Shown in pieces: positions 8,175-17,641 of a stretch of DNA of 35,754 bases (within the stretch, counting starts at the first letter, position 1; every line of letters starts with the position of its first letter). The stretch is taken from NCBI GenBank assembly GCA_028702675.1, contig JAQVOJ010000004.1, positions 22,734 to 58,487 on the forward strand, given 5' to 3'. The notes beneath the pieces are model-generated. The model worked only from the letters and a program-made list of their open reading frames with translations, was not told the DNA's origin and ran no database searches. A program made the position numbers and the translations under genes. This DNA is from Bacteroidales bacterium (GTDB lineage: Bacteria > Bacteroidota > Bacteroidia > Bacteroidales > ML635J-15).

Positions 8175-9470
8175 TTATTCAACAGAATTTATTCTTTTAT
8201 AACCAACAAGCTTATTATATCCGGCACGTGAATCGAGATGATAAACAAAAATTAAATAATCGTTCTCGGTTTGCCAATGATGACCTTCGAAAAAACCATG
8301 ATCGGGCTTTTTAATATCGTCATTGTTTTTTAATACATATCTATAATTGTAGTATCCCTGCTTTAGAAGGAAATATTTTTCAAAATTATTTGTTTCGGAG
8401 TTGTATTCCATTTTCGAATATTCATCGAGGCGATAATTAGTAAATTCCCCATATATATGTACCGATGAGTTTGGGATATTATCACTAGCAACAAGCGAAA
8501 ATTTAACAATAGCATAATCTGATTCTAATGAAGCATAACCACTTGCATCACTCCTATCTGTTTTATTAATAAACCTTCCGTTAATATCCTCAACACTACT
8601 ATAGGGCAAAAATAATTTATTTTCGTCGGGGAATAACTCAACATAATAATACGGATTTTTATAGCTGATATTTTGTATTCGTTCACTCAGAATTCGCATA
8701 TTTCTGAAATTAAAATATCGAAATTCATTAGAAGCCATAAAAGTATTACCCTCGTCGTGATTATAAACCAATTTATCGGTATTAATAAAACTTGGCTCTA
8801 AATCATCAATAACTAGGTCCCAAGAATTATTTTGCATAATAACTATTTTAATCTCATCAATAGGGTTACTAATTCTGTACGATCCGGTAAGTAATGTAAG
8901 ATCAATTTTTTGTGCTCGTTGTCGTATTAATGAAGATGCAGATTGGGAAATATTAGCTTCAATAGGAATATTGTAATCGGCTACCATAAATCGTTTAGTA
9001 CAAACTAATTTATTGATATCATCATCTTCGTAAACCACGAGCAGATAGTTTCCTGAATATCGAAATTTCAAATCCTGATTTGGAAGTTCTAATTGATAAT
9101 TAGTAAAATTTACGAATGTATTAAGCGAAAAATCGTAGTCATTAATGGGATTAGACTCAAAACCATCAGCATATTCCATAAACATTAGATTGCTTGGCTG
9201 CCAATCGTAAGAACAATGAATTACAGAATAGTAATAATTCTTAACACCACCTTCAATATCATCAAAACTAAATAAGAGGGTTTGGTCAGAACTTAAATCT
9301 ATTACCGGATACGACACCTCCCATTCGGGATAATGCATTCGCATACTTTTTATACTGGTTTTATAAGATTTATCTATATAATCTCCTGTAAATTCATCAG
9401 GGTTAATACCGAATAGATTTAATACGATAAATAATATAATTACCGAAAATATTGTTCTTAATGATGGCAT
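8175..9470 (-). CDS. Type IX secretion system plug-family protein (formerly DUF5103)
   Basis: A 431-residue exported protein with an N-terminal hydrophobic signal (about 6-20). The sequence follows the DUF5103/T9SS plug layout: an early segment SIKSMRMHYPEWEVSYPVIDL, then LLFSFDDIEGGVKNYYYSVIHCSYDW, and a C-terminal EGHHWQTENDYLIFVYH. Established knowledge: proteins of this family close the lateral or periplasmic opening of the giant outer-membrane SprA channel when no substrate passes. It is not in a cluster with other T9SS genes here, as is common in the phylum. A T9SS substrate is encoded at 21857-23089, so the pathway is probably active. It is transcribed divergently from a secreted protein gene with 70 bases between starts. 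Confidence 0.82.
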   Translation of the reverse strand: MPSLRTIFSVIILFIVLNLFGINPDEFTGDYIDKSYKTSIKSMRMHYPEWEVSYPVIDLSSDQTLLFSFDDIEGGVKNYYYSVIHCSYDWQPSNLMFMEYADGFESNPINDYDFSLNTFVNFTNYQLELPNQDLKFRYSGNYLLVVYEDDDINKLVCTKRFMVADYNIPIEANISQSASSLIRQRAQKIDLTLLTGSYRISNPIDEIKIVIMQNNSWDLVIDDLEPSFINTDKLVYNHDEGNTFMASNEFRYFNFRNMRILSERIQNISYKNPYYYVELFPDENKLFLPYSSVEDINGRFINKTDRSDASGYASLESDYAIVKFSLVASDNIPNSSVHIYGEFTNYRLDEYSKMEYNSETNNFEKYFLLKQGYYNYRYVLKNNDDIKKPDHGFFEGHHWQTENDYLIFVYHLDSRAGYNKLVGYKRINSVE

Positions 9471-9540
9471 AACTATTGATAAGTTTTCAAATTAGTTTTA
9501 TTTAAAATATTAAATAATTATTTTTACAAAAATAACAGTA

Positions 9541-10518
9541 ATGAAACAAGTATTATTATTATTTATTACAATTTGTGTCAATTCTGTTTTGTTTGCACAA
9601 ACAGGCAAAAATCAAGCCATTGAAATAATCAACGAGAAAACCGGTAATCATAAAGATATACCGGGCATGCAGATCAGTATTATACCTCCACATGATTTTG
9701 TTTTTAGCGACCGATTCACAGGTTTTGAGCACAAAATAGCTGGTTCGAGTATTATGATATCGGAAGTACCCGGAGATGTTCATCATAGTTTTCTTGGTTT
9801 TAGTAAAGCAAATATGATGAAAGCAGGAATGATTGTAGAAAACGAGATTTTGTATCAAATAAATGGTTATGATGCTCTTTTTCAGAAAGGACAACAAGGA
9901 GCTTATGGTAAAATATATACAAAATATATACTGGTAATTGGTGATTATAAAAAAACATTTATGCTCTCGGCATCATTACCAATTGAAACATCGCAAACAC
10001 ATAAAAAAGAAGTAAAAGAAGCCTTACTGTCTATTGTATATGAACCCGACCGAAAGGTTACAAAAGAAGATAAGTATGATTTTTCAATTGATGTAGAAGA
10101 TACAGGCTTATTAAAAACTAATATTTTAGTTAATTCGCTAATTTATACTGATGACGGAAATATTCCATCACAAACAGAAAGTAAAACATCACTTATGGCA
10201 AGCAGAGCTAAACTAACTAATGTAAATATAGACAAAAAAACCTATGCATTAAAATTAATGGAACTGTACCCTGTTACTTGGGCTACAGGTGAAAAATTAG
10301 AACCAAAACCTATTACAATCGATGGACTATCAGGCTATGAAATTTACGGTATTGGCATAAATGATGAAAATAATAAAATAGAATTAATTTATCAGGTTAT
10401 ATTATTCCATGATTCTTATTATTACAGCATTTCCGGCATGACTTTCAGTAATAAATTTGAAGAGCATCTTAGTACTTTTAGAAAAATAGCCAACAGCTTT
10501 AAGCTTAAGAAGCAGTAA
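9541..10518 (+). CDS. Secreted protein of unknown function
   Basis: A 325-residue protein with a signal peptide (MKQVLLLFITICVNSVLFAQ). I do not recognise a named family. The mature part appears to contain two similar halves: each has a segment of the type GYDALFQKG/GYEIYGIG, preceded by a large hydrophobic strand and followed by a strand such as ILVIGDYKKTFMLSASLP or YQVILFHDSYYYSISGM, then a helix ending the unit (HKKEVKEALLSIVYEP; FEEHLSTFRKIANSFKLKK). This resembles the PsbP-like or DUF1795-type fold in which a short secreted domain reports on membrane stress, but the resemblance is by eye only. It is followed by a terminator at 10529-10551, so it is probably monocistronic. Location periplasm or outer surface. 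Confidence 0.7.
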   Translation: MKQVLLLFITICVNSVLFAQTGKNQAIEIINEKTGNHKDIPGMQISIIPPHDFVFSDRFTGFEHKIAGSSIMISEVPGDVHHSFLGFSKANMMKAGMIVENEILYQINGYDALFQKGQQGAYGKIYTKYILVIGDYKKTFMLSASLPIETSQTHKKEVKEALLSIVYEPDRKVTKEDKYDFSIDVEDTGLLKTNILVNSLIYTDDGNIPSQTESKTSLMASRAKLTNVNIDKKTYALKLMELYPVTWATGEKLEPKPITIDGLSGYEIYGIGINDENNKIELIYQVILFHDSYYYSISGMTFSNKFEEHLSTFRKIANSFKLKKQ

Positions 10519-10528
10519 TTATTATGTC

Positions 10529-10551
10529 AAAATCTTATTCAAGATTTTTTT
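10529..10551 (+). terminator. Terminator hairpin after the secreted protein gene
   Basis: 8-bp stem AAAATCTT / AAGATTTT with loop ATTC, running directly into a T-tract. The stem is AT-rich and therefore weak, but position (10 bases after the stop) and U-tract fit intrinsic termination. Confidence 0.6.
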
Positions 10552-10615
10552 ACAATTGATTAAATAAACGCAAAATAAACTAACATTAATCACAGTTTAA
10601 TAAATTCAGTTTATG

Positions 10616-10623
10616 TAGTTTTG
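10616..10623 (+). promoter_or_regulatory. Bacteroidota-type -7 box before the HAD nucleotidase
   Basis: TAGTTTTG matches TAnnTTTG exactly and ends 10 bases before the ATG at 10634. No clear TTG-type -33 box is seen 19 bases upstream. It would give a very short leader, in line with the lack of a Shine-Dalgarno site. Confidence 0.45.
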
Positions 10624-10633
10624 CAGATTAGAT

Positions 10634-11326
10634 ATGAAAGCATATAAGAATTTATTTATAGACCTGGACAGGACTTTGTGGGATTTTGAAGCAAACTCTG
10701 AAGAAACATTTAGAGAACTATTCAACAAGTATAATTTACAATTGCATTTTTGTGATTTTAATGATTTTTTTGTGAGATATCGAAAAAACAATAATTATTT
10801 GTGGAGCCAATATAGAGAAAATCTTATTTCAAAAGATAAACTTAAATGGCTAAGATTTGACCTTACTTTTAGAGAAGTAAATTTAATAAATAAAGAACTT
10901 GCTATAAGTTTTGGCAACGACTATATTACCATAAGTCCCGAAAAAGTTAAGCTTATCCCAAATACTATCGAAGTATTGGAATATTTACACCCTAAGTACC
11001 ATTTATATTTAGTTACAAATGGATTTAAAGAAGTTCAAGAAAAGAAACTAACAAATACAGGATTAAATAAATATTTTAAGCGGATTTTTACTAGTGAAGA
11101 GATTGGATTCAATAAACCTCACCCTGAATATTTTAGTTATGTATTATCAGAAACCAATGCCTCAATTATTGATTCGATAGTAATTGGTGACGATTTAGAG
11201 GTAGATATTAAAGGAGCTAATCATCATAATTTAGATACAATTTGGCTAAACAATAATGGTAACAAAGCTAGTTACAAGGTTAGCTACGAGATTAAAAAAC
11301 TTTCTGAAATATTAAATATATTATAA
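10634..11326 (+). CDS. yjjG: YjjG-like HAD-superfamily nucleotidase
   Basis: A 230-residue cytoplasmic HAD phosphatase of subfamily IA. All four motifs are present: I, D10-L-D12-x-T14 (FIDLDRTLWDFE); II, T128 in LVTNGF; III, K161 in FNKPHPEYF; IV, D186-D187 in IGDDLEVDIKGA. A helical cap lies between motifs I and II (about 20-100). The opening LFIDLDRTLWDFEANSEETF is typical of the YjjG group, which dephosphorylates dUMP, dTMP and non-canonical pyrimidine nucleotides and so cleans the nucleotide pool. Other HAD-IA substrates remain possible. It has its own -7 box and precedes the thioredoxin gene by 68 bases, which also has a -7 box, so the two need not be co-transcribed. Confidence 0.85.
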   Translation: MKAYKNLFIDLDRTLWDFEANSEETFRELFNKYNLQLHFCDFNDFFVRYRKNNNYLWSQYRENLISKDKLKWLRFDLTFREVNLINKELAISFGNDYITISPEKVKLIPNTIEVLEYLHPKYHLYLVTNGFKEVQEKKLTNTGLNKYFKRIFTSEEIGFNKPHPEYFSYVLSETNASIIDSIVIGDDLEVDIKGANHHNLDTIWLNNNGNKASYKVSYEIKKLSEILNIL

Positions 11327-11333
11327 ACTTAAA

Positions 11334-11341
11334 TATATTTG
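11334..11341 (+). promoter_or_regulatory. Bacteroidota-type -7 box before the thioredoxin gene
   Basis: TATATTTG matches TAnnTTTG exactly, 53 bases before the ATG at 11395. A -33 TTG at the expected distance is not obvious. Confidence 0.45.
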
Positions 11342-11394
11342 CACTTGTGAACATAGGCATAATCCTTGTAAACATAATAAACAAAAACACATAA

Positions 11395-11787
11395 ATGAAT
11401 ACAAAACGCTCATTATTCTTACTTGCCTTAAGTATTTTTATACTTGGCTTAAATACACTAGCACAAGACGATTCAAGAATTAAAGTGATTTCAGGAAATA
11501 GCTTTAATACGGATATAAAAAAGGGAGTTGTAGTAGTTGATTTTTATGCTGATTGGTGCCGTCCTTGTAAAATGCTAACTCCTTTGTTAGAAAAAATTGC
11601 TTTTGAAGAAGAAGGTAAATTTACAATTGCAAAATTAGATGTTGACAAATATCCGGAAATTTCATCTGAATATGGTATTAGAGGAATTCCCTGTCTTATA
11701 GTTTTTAAAGATGGCGTTGAAGTAGATAGAATTGTTGGATTACAAACTAAAGAGAATATAATTGCAATTGTAAATAAGCATTTATAA
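11395..11787 (+). CDS. Exported thioredoxin
   Basis: A 130-residue thioredoxin fold with an N-terminal signal peptide (about 1-23, ending TLAQ), so it works in the periplasm rather than the cytoplasm. The redox site is C55-R-P-C58 within VVVDFYADWCRPCKM, and the cis-proline loop is IRGIPCLIVF near 100; it also has an extra cysteine directly after that proline (IPC). The CRPC pair instead of CGPC changes redox potential in known thioredoxins. Likely roles are reduction or maturation of exported thiol proteins such as cytochromes or outer-membrane proteins; the partner cannot be told. The gene stands alone, facing the dnaK gene tail-to-tail. Confidence 0.85.
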   Translation: MNTKRSLFLLALSIFILGLNTLAQDDSRIKVISGNSFNTDIKKGVVVVDFYADWCRPCKMLTPLLEKIAFEEEGKFTIAKLDVDKYPEISSEYGIRGIPCLIVFKDGVEVDRIVGLQTKENIIAIVNKHL

Positions 11788-11963
11788 ATATCTTGCTCAG
11801 TGAGGTCAAAAGTTTTATCATATTCTTTTCATATTTTGCATAAACACAGCATAATAAGGGAGCGAACAAGAATTAACCCGTTCAATATTTAAGTTTTTTT
11901 TTGATAATTATCACATAGACTTTTTTGTGTAACGCTATTTCAGGACGAGACAATTCAGAAATA

Positions 11964-11994
11964 AAAAAGGAGTTACTTTACGCAACCCCTTTTT
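11964..11994 (-). terminator. Bidirectional terminator between dnaK and the thioredoxin gene
   Basis: An 11-bp stem with one mismatch (AAAAAGGaGTT / AACCCCTTTTT) and a 9-base loop. A T-tract follows on both strands, so it can end dnaK transcription (minus) and thioredoxin transcription (plus). It lies 22 bases after the dnaK stop. Confidence 0.75.
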
Positions 11995-12016
11995 ATTTTT
12001 TTAGAATCAGTACTAC

Positions 12017-13927
12017 TTATTTCACTTCTTCGAAATCAACGTCAGTTACTTCGTCGTCACCTGATTTTTTATCATCACCTTGTTGGGCTCCTTGGTTAGT
12101 ATATGCATTCGCACCTTCTTGAGCTTGCTGTGCATTATACATGTCTTGCGAAGCAGCTTGAAAAGCAGTATTTAACTCGTTCATTGCAGTATCGCATGCT
12201 TCTACATCCTGATTTTTATGAGCTTCTTTTAGCTTGTTTAGTGCTTCTTCGATAGGAGCTTTTTTGTCGGCAGGAATTTTCTCTCCAAAGTCTTTTAGTT
12301 GTTTTTCGGTTTGGAATATCATACTGTCGGCTTGATTTAGCTTATCGATACGTTCTTTAGCTGCTTTATCGGCATTGGCATTAGCTTCAGCTTCTGCTTT
12401 CATTTTTTTAATTTCCTCATCACTCAATCCCGAAGAAGCTTCTATACGTATGCTTTGTTCTTTTCCTGTTCCTTTATCTTTAGCCGAAACATTCATAATA
12501 CCATTAGCATCAATATCGAAAGTAACTTCGATTTGAGGGACTCCGCGGGGAGCAGGTGGTATTCCGTCAAGATGGAAACGTCCAATAGTTTTATTATCTT
12601 TTGCTAAACTTCTTTCCCCTTGCAACACATGAATTTCAACCGAAGGTTGATTATCGACTGCAGTAGTAAAAGTTTCGGCTTTTTTTGTTGGTATTGTAGT
12701 ATTAGACTCAATAAGCTTTGTCATAACACCACCCATAGTTTCGATACCTAAAGAAAGAGGAGTAACGTCTAGAAGAAGAACGTCTTTAACTTCGCCTGTT
12801 AGTACACCACCTTGAATAGCTGCACCAATAGCAACAACCTCGTCAGGATTAACACCCTTGCTAGGAGCTTTTCCGAAAAAGTCTTGAACTTTTTTCTGGA
12901 TTGCCGGAATACGTGTACTTCCACCAACCAATAAAACTTGGTCAATATCTGAAGCTTTTAATCCTGAATCTTTAAGAGCTTGCCTGCATGGTTGAATTGT
13001 AGCCTCAACAAGTTTGTCAGTTAATTGCTCAAATTGAGATCTTGTTAATGATTTAACTAGGTGCTTTGGAATTCCGTCCACCGGCATAATATACGGTAGA
13101 TTTATTTCTGTTGTGCTCGAACTTGACAATTCAATTTTAGCTTTTTCGGCAGCTTCTTTTAGTCTTTGCATTGCCATTGGGTCTTTTCTTAAATCTACCC
13201 CTTCATCAGCTTTAAACGAATCTGCTAACCAATCAATAATTATTTGGTCAAAATCATCACCGCCAAGATGTGTATCTCCATTAGTCGATTTTACCTCAAA
13301 AACTCCATCTCCAAGTTCTAAAATTGATATATCGAAAGTACCACCACCGAGGTCGAAAACGGCGACTTTCATGTCAATATCTTTTTTATCTAATCCATAA
13401 GCAAGTGCTGCAGCAGTAGGCTCATTAATAATTCGACTAACCTTTAAGCCGGCTATTTCGCCTGCCTCTTTTGTAGCTTGACGCTGAGAGTCATCAAAAT
13501 ATGCAGGCACAGTAATTACGGCTTCGGTAACTTCTTGACCGAGATAATCTTCGGCAGTTTTCTTCATTTTTTGAAGAATCATAGCCGATATCTCTTGAGG
13601 AGTATATTTTCTATCATCAATAACAACTCTTGGAGTATTATTGTCACCTTTTATTACCTTATATGGCATACGTGCAACATCTTTTGCCACATTGTCATAT
13701 TTTTCGCCCATGAAACGCTTAATAGAAGCTACTGTTTTTTGAGAATTTGTAATAGCTTGACGTTTTGCAGGGTCTCCAACTTTTCTTTCACCATTTTCAA
13801 CAAATGCAACCATCGAAGGAGTTGTCCGTTTTCCCTCACTATTGGGAATTACAACGGGTTCGTTACCTTCCATTACGGCTACACACGAGTTGGTTGTTCC
13901 TAAGTCAATTCCAATTATTTTACCCAT
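12017..13927 (-). CDS. dnaK: Chaperone DnaK (Hsp70)
   Basis: A 636-residue Hsp70 of full length. The ATPase domain (about 1-385) starts with [17 protein letters not shown], has [17 protein letters not shown] and the second phosphate loop [21 protein letters not shown], and the adenosine motif [14 protein letters not shown]. The interdomain linker reads [18 protein letters not shown], followed by the beta-sandwich substrate domain and a helical lid. The tail is Gln/Ala-rich and ends [13 protein letters not shown], close to the EEVD-like end common in bacteria. It folds and protects proteins together with DnaJ and GrpE. Neither partner gene is adjacent, so dnaK stands alone here. No CIRCE-type inverted repeat is visible upstream; a heat-shock sigma promoter cannot be judged by eye. 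Confidence 0.99.
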   Translation of the reverse strand: MGKIIGIDLGTTNSCVAVMEGNEPVVIPNSEGKRTTPSMVAFVENGERKVGDPAKRQAITNSQKTVASIKRFMGEKYDNVAKDVARMPYKVIKGDNNTPRVVIDDRKYTPQEISAMILQKMKKTAEDYLGQEVTEAVITVPAYFDDSQRQATKEAGEIAGLKVSRIINEPTAAALAYGLDKKDIDMKVAVFDLGGGTFDISILELGDGVFEVKSTNGDTHLGGDDFDQIIIDWLADSFKADEGVDLRKDPMAMQRLKEAAEKAKIELSSSSTTEINLPYIMPVDGIPKHLVKSLTRSQFEQLTDKLVEATIQPCRQALKDSGLKASDIDQVLLVGGSTRIPAIQKKVQDFFGKAPSKGVNPDEVVAIGAAIQGGVLTGEVKDVLLLDVTPLSLGIETMGGVMTKLIESNTTIPTKKAETFTTAVDNQPSVEIHVLQGERSLAKDNKTIGRFHLDGIPPAPRGVPQIEVTFDIDANGIMNVSAKDKGTGKEQSIRIEASSGLSDEEIKKMKAEAEANANADKAAKERIDKLNQADSMIFQTEKQLKDFGEKIPADKKAPIEEALNKLKEAHKNQDVEACDTAMNELNTAFQAASQDMYNAQQAQEGANAYTNQGAQQGDDKKSGDDEVTDVDFEEVK

Positions 13928-13959
13928 ATTAATAAAGTTTTTTTTTAATATATTATTTT

Positions 13960-13988
13960 CAAATTAATTTCGCATAGTTTATTTACAA
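13960..13988 (-). promoter_or_regulatory. Possible dnaK promoter (weak)
   Basis: On the minus strand TTGT, 17 bases, then TTAATTTG, which is one base off TAnnTTTG. It lies 33 bases before the dnaK ATG. Position and spacing are reasonable but the boxes are imperfect. Confidence 0.3.
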
Positions 13989-14101
13989 TAGATATGCCAT
14001 AGAATATTTACAATATATTAATGCTAATATGTCTTAGTTATTTACGAAATTACTGAAAATTTAGTCAATTACGATTTGAATTTACGACATAAAGTCAGAG
14101 T

Positions 14102-14560
14102 TTATTTAGCTTCGTTGTAAATATCTTGGAGTCTTCGTAAAAGCTTTAACCATGTGCCAACCTCAATATCAATTCCCCAACTTCCGGGAATTACTTTTTC
14201 GAGGCGAATTAAAGTGAGAAATGCTTTTTTTATAAAATTTATATCAGCGTTTCTTAACAAATCAGATCTGCATAATGTACGATTCATGTCGCGCATCCAA
14301 TTGTTATAGCTATTACATTCATGAACCGAACAATCATAATTTTCAAGAAAGCTTTTCATTTGTTCATAATCTTCAACCAACTTGGCTTCAAACAAAGCTT
14401 CGATAAACTGGTAAATAGCAGGTGTGTACTCAAAACTGTGATCTTCATGATAGCTGATATAGTCTTTTTCGCACACATTTGTAAAAAATGGGATATAATT
14501 TAATACCTTTTCAATTTTACTATTCGTATTTTTAATATTTAATTTATCAGGATTATTCAC
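14102..14560 (-). CDS. Small hypothetical protein, possibly DUF6508-type
   Basis: A 152-residue soluble, helix-rich protein read from a GTG start at 14560; no ATG lies upstream in frame before a stop, and the next ATG would remove 67 residues. Recognisable stretches are IPFFTNVCEKDYISYHEDHSFEYTPAIYQFIEALFE and TLIRLEKVIPGSWGIDIEVGTWLKLLRRL. These remind me of the DUF6508 family of small bacterial proteins, which has no known function; this assignment is from memory. It lies 73 bases downstream of apbE on the same strand and may be read through from the nqr-apbE operon, but nothing in it points to a role in NQR. Confidence 0.6.
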   Translation of the reverse strand: MNNPDKLNIKNTNSKIEKVLNYIPFFTNVCEKDYISYHEDHSFEYTPAIYQFIEALFEAKLVEDYEQMKSFLENYDCSVHECNSYNNWMRDMNRTLCRSDLLRNADINFIKKAFLTLIRLEKVIPGSWGIDIEVGTWLKLLRRLQDIYNEAK

Positions 14561-14633
14561 AAAAATAAAATTTACTTCTTCTGGAATTTAAGAATAAACA
14601 GCCTTTTAGACTAAATGTTCATACCAATTTTAC

Positions 14634-15641
14634 TTAGTATTTACTTACAAACGATTTAAAACCCGAAGATTGTTCTGTTTCAATTTGCTTGTTTTCGTTC
14701 AAGTAAATAAAATAAGCTTCCAGATTATCTTCAGCTTCTACAATTTCCATACTTTCATTTAAACCTAAGACCATAAATGCAGTAGCAAAAGCGTCGGCAT
14801 AAATACATTTCTTAGCTATTACGGTAACACTTAAAAGCTCGTTAATAGCGGGAAATCCAGTTCTGGGATCAAGAGAGTGTCCCAAACTCTTATCTTTAAT
14901 TTCTATATATTTTCGGTAATTACCTGATGTAGCAGCCGACCAATCCGAAAAATTAATAATAATCTGTGTTTCTCTATCTTCGTAATTTGAATCTTTAACC
15001 GGCTTATCTATACCAATAGACCATGGGTCAGAACTTGGATTTAAGCCTGTAGCATACACCTCTCCCCCAATCTCAACTAAATAATTTGTAATACCTTGCT
15101 TTTTAAGATATTCGCTTACAACATCAACAGATAAACCTTGAGCAATACCGTTACCAATAATCTTAATCTCAGGATACTTTTTGGTAATCTTTCCATTCTC
15201 AAAGCTAATATTATTCATACCTACGTATTTCAATAAACTATTTATATAGCTAGTATCAATACTATTAATTTCATTTTTATTTTCCCATCCAAATCCCCAC
15301 GCATTTGCTATTGGAGCGATACTTATATCGAAAGCTCCATTAGTTTTATCATAAACAAGTTGGGCAGCTTCATACATTTCAGTAAAATAAGCATCAGCCT
15401 TATTGGATTCATTAGAATTAATACGACTAATTAATGATTCACTATCGTAATTCGACAAAGATTTACTAAAATCTTGTAATATACTGTCGATATTTAAACA
15501 CAATTCGGTACTATGTTGATAAGTAACATTATAAAATGTGCCCTGTGTTGTACCTGTGCAAGTATAATAATTGTCAGATTTAAAATTATTACAAGCAAGA
15601 ATAGAAATAATGCCAACAATTGTAAGAAATAAATATTTCAT
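14634..15641 (-). CDS. apbE: FAD:protein FMN transferase, lipoprotein
   Basis: A 335-residue ApbE-family enzyme. The N-terminus is a lipoprotein signal with lipobox ILAC, giving lipid-modified Cys17, so it sits on the periplasmic face of a membrane. Family motifs are present: TQGTFYNVTY near 31-40, SRINSNE, GAFDISIAPIANAWGFGW near 97-114, GNGIAQGLSVDVVSEYL, VEIGGEVYATG near 194-204, and ATSGNYRKY with GHSLDPRTGFP near 234-260. It takes FMN from FAD and links it by a phosphoester bond to a threonine. The targets are evident next door: the SGAT-type threonines of NqrB and NqrC. It follows nqrF by 88 bases on the same strand, an arrangement that makes it the maturation factor of this complex. 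Confidence 0.95.
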   Translation of the reverse strand: MKYLFLTIVGIISILACNNFKSDNYYTCTGTTQGTFYNVTYQHSTELCLNIDSILQDFSKSLSNYDSESLISRINSNESNKADAYFTEMYEAAQLVYDKTNGAFDISIAPIANAWGFGWENKNEINSIDTSYINSLLKYVGMNNISFENGKITKKYPEIKIIGNGIAQGLSVDVVSEYLKKQGITNYLVEIGGEVYATGLNPSSDPWSIGIDKPVKDSNYEDRETQIIINFSDWSAATSGNYRKYIEIKDKSLGHSLDPRTGFPAINELLSVTVIAKKCIYADAFATAFMVLGLNESMEIVEAEDNLEAYFIYLNENKQIETEQSSGFKSFVSKY

Positions 15642-15729
15642 ATTTAAAATGTTAGTTAATAACTAAGTCAAAGATTAAAGATAATAAGATTTAATGAAGT
15701 TTCAATAACACAAAATATCTGTATTGATA

Positions 15730-16989
15730 TTACCCTCCAAAATCGTCGAAAGCAATCATTTCTTTAGGCACACCAAAATTGTCTAACATATTGAGTACAG
15801 CATCGTTCATTAAAGGTGGTCCACATAGATAATATTCAATTTCTTCGGGTTCTTCGAGTTTACTCAAATAATTATCCATAATTACTTGGTGTATAAAACC
15901 GGTATATCCATTCCAGTTATCGTCTTTTTTAGGTTCAGATAAGGCAATATGAAATGTAAAGTTTGGAAATTCTCTTTCAATTTTTCTAAATTCCTCTTCG
16001 TAAAAAATTTCGCCTTTAGAACGAGCTCCATACCAGAATGTAACTTTTCTGTCAGTTTTAATAGTATGAAACAAGTGGAACAAATGACTACGCATAGGAG
16101 CCATACCGGCACCTCCACCAATAAACATCATTTCTCGATCAGTTTCTTTAATAAAAAATTCGCCGTAAGGACCTGAAATATAGACTTTATCTCCCGGTTT
16201 ACGCGAGAATATATAAGATGAACATATTCCGGGGTTAACATTTGCAAATTTGTTTTTCTTTCTATCCCAAGGAGGAGTTGCTATTCTAACATTAAGCATA
16301 ATGATATTGTTTTCGGCGGGGTGGCTAGCCATTGAATAAGCTCTGAAAGACTCTTCGTAATTTTTCATTTTTAAATCCCACATTTTAAACTTATCCCATT
16401 CATGTTTAAATCTATCATCTACTTCAATATCCTTTGCAAAATCAACTTCTACTTTTGGCACATCAATTTGAATATAACCTCCTGATTTAAAATCTAGTTT
16501 TTCTCCTTCGGGTAATTTTACAACAAACTCTTTAATAAAAGTAGCTACATTTTTATTACTAAGCACTTCGCATTCCCACTTTTTGATTCCCATAACTTCT
16601 TTAGGAATTTCAATTTTCATATCGTTCCTAATTTTTACCTGACAACCAAGTCTCCAATAGTTTTGTTGTTCTTTACGACTAAAAAATCCTGTTTCAGTAG
16701 GTAATATACTTCCCCCACCTTCTAGTACCCTACATTTGCACATCCCGCAAGTACCACCGCCACCACAAGCCGAAGGCAAAAGTATTCCATTATTACTAAG
16801 TGTTTGTAATATTGTGCTGCCTGGCTCTATTTCTATTGTTTTCTCATCATTTATTGTCAATTTAACTTTACCTTGAGGAGTAAGTTTCTTTTTTGCGATT
16901 AACAACAATATTACCAATATCAGAATAATAACCAGAAAAACAGCTATACTTAATAGTATTATAGTTGTTTGCGAGGCAAGTAAAATCAT
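15730..16989 (-). CDS. nqrF: Na+-translocating NADH:quinone reductase subunit F
   Basis: A 419-residue electron-entry subunit. One N-terminal membrane helix spans about 7-32. A plant-type 2Fe-2S ferredoxin domain follows with cysteines C75, C81, C84 and C116 (SACGGGGTCGMC ... LGCQV). The FAD domain has R216-A-Y-S219, and the NADH domain has GGGAGMAPMR at 291-300 and a C-terminal YYLCGPPLMND. It oxidises NADH on the cytoplasmic side and passes electrons through FAD and the 2Fe-2S centre into the complex. It is the last nqr gene, 12 bases after nqrE. All cofactor ligands I can check are intact. Confidence 0.98.
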   Translation of the reverse strand: MILLASQTTIILLSIAVFLVIILILVILLLIAKKKLTPQGKVKLTINDEKTIEIEPGSTILQTLSNNGILLPSACGGGGTCGMCKCRVLEGGGSILPTETGFFSRKEQQNYWRLGCQVKIRNDMKIEIPKEVMGIKKWECEVLSNKNVATFIKEFVVKLPEGEKLDFKSGGYIQIDVPKVEVDFAKDIEVDDRFKHEWDKFKMWDLKMKNYEESFRAYSMASHPAENNIIMLNVRIATPPWDRKKNKFANVNPGICSSYIFSRKPGDKVYISGPYGEFFIKETDREMMFIGGGAGMAPMRSHLFHLFHTIKTDRKVTFWYGARSKGEIFYEEEFRKIEREFPNFTFHIALSEPKKDDNWNGYTGFIHQVIMDNYLSKLEEPEEIEYYLCGPPLMNDAVLNMLDNFGVPKEMIAFDDFGG

Positions 16990-17001
16990 AACAATTTTTT
17001 T

Positions 17002-17619
17002 TTACAAATTTATACCCATAAAACCCATAAATGCCAGGCCCATAAGTCCCGTAATAATGAAAGTAATTCCAAGTCCTTTAAGTGGTTCAGGAACATTACT
17101 GTATTTAATTTTTTCGCGAATGGCAGCAATTCCAACGATAGCGAGAAACCATCCAACACCGGAGCCTAGTCCAAAAACTGTAGCTTCAGCAATATTTGCA
17201 TATTCTCTTTCTGCCATAAATAAAGAGCCTCCAAGAATAGCACAATTAACGGCAATAAGCGGTAAAAATATCCCTAACGAAGAATACAAGGAAGGGCTAA
17301 ATTTTTCGACTATCATTTCTACTAGCTGTACCATAGAAGCAATTACTGCAATAAAAAATATAAATCTAAGAAAGCTTAAATCAACATCAGCAAAATCTTC
17401 GCCTAACCATCTCATAGCACCTTCTTTCAATATAAAGTTTTCGATTAAATAATTTAAAGGTACTGTAAAGCCAAGTACAAATATCACAGCTAAACCGAGC
17501 CCTACAGATGTTTTTACAGTTTTAGAGACAGCAAGGTATGAGCACATTCCAAGAAAATATGCAAACACCATATTATCAATAAAGATACTTTTAACGAAAA
17601 TATTTATTAGATTTTCCAT
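17002..17619 (-). CDS. nqrE: Na+-translocating NADH:quinone reductase subunit E
   Basis: A 205-residue integral membrane protein with six hydrophobic helices, homologous to NqrD. The two cysteines that help hold the inter-subunit 2Fe-2S cluster between NqrD and NqrE in the solved complex are present at C26 (FLGMCSYLA) and C126 ([10 protein letters not shown]). The internal gene order D-E-F and spacing (22 bases from nqrD, 12 to nqrF) are canonical. Members of the related RnfA family look similar, but the neighbours settle the assignment to NQR. Confidence 0.98.
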   Translation of the reverse strand: MENLINIFVKSIFIDNMVFAYFLGMCSYLAVSKTVKTSVGLGLAVIFVLGFTVPLNYLIENFILKEGAMRWLGEDFADVDLSFLRFIFFIAVIASMVQLVEMIVEKFSPSLYSSLGIFLPLIAVNCAILGGSLFMAEREYANIAEATVFGLGSGVGWFLAIVGIAAIREKIKYSNVPEPLKGLGITFIITGLMGLAFMGFMGINL

Positions 17620-17641
17620 AATCCAAATTTTTCAAACATAA

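Noticed and set aside
9559-9897. 112-codon frame opposite the secreted protein gene
   Set aside because: Antisense to a gene with a clear signal peptide; its Cys/His/Ile-rich composition is that of a shadow frame.
13478-13903. 141-codon frame opposite dnaK
   Set aside because: Shadow of the conserved dnaK ATPase domain; long antisense frames are common over dnaK.
15882-16121. 79-codon frame inside nqrF, same strand
   Set aside because: Out-of-frame reading of the intact NADH domain of nqrF.
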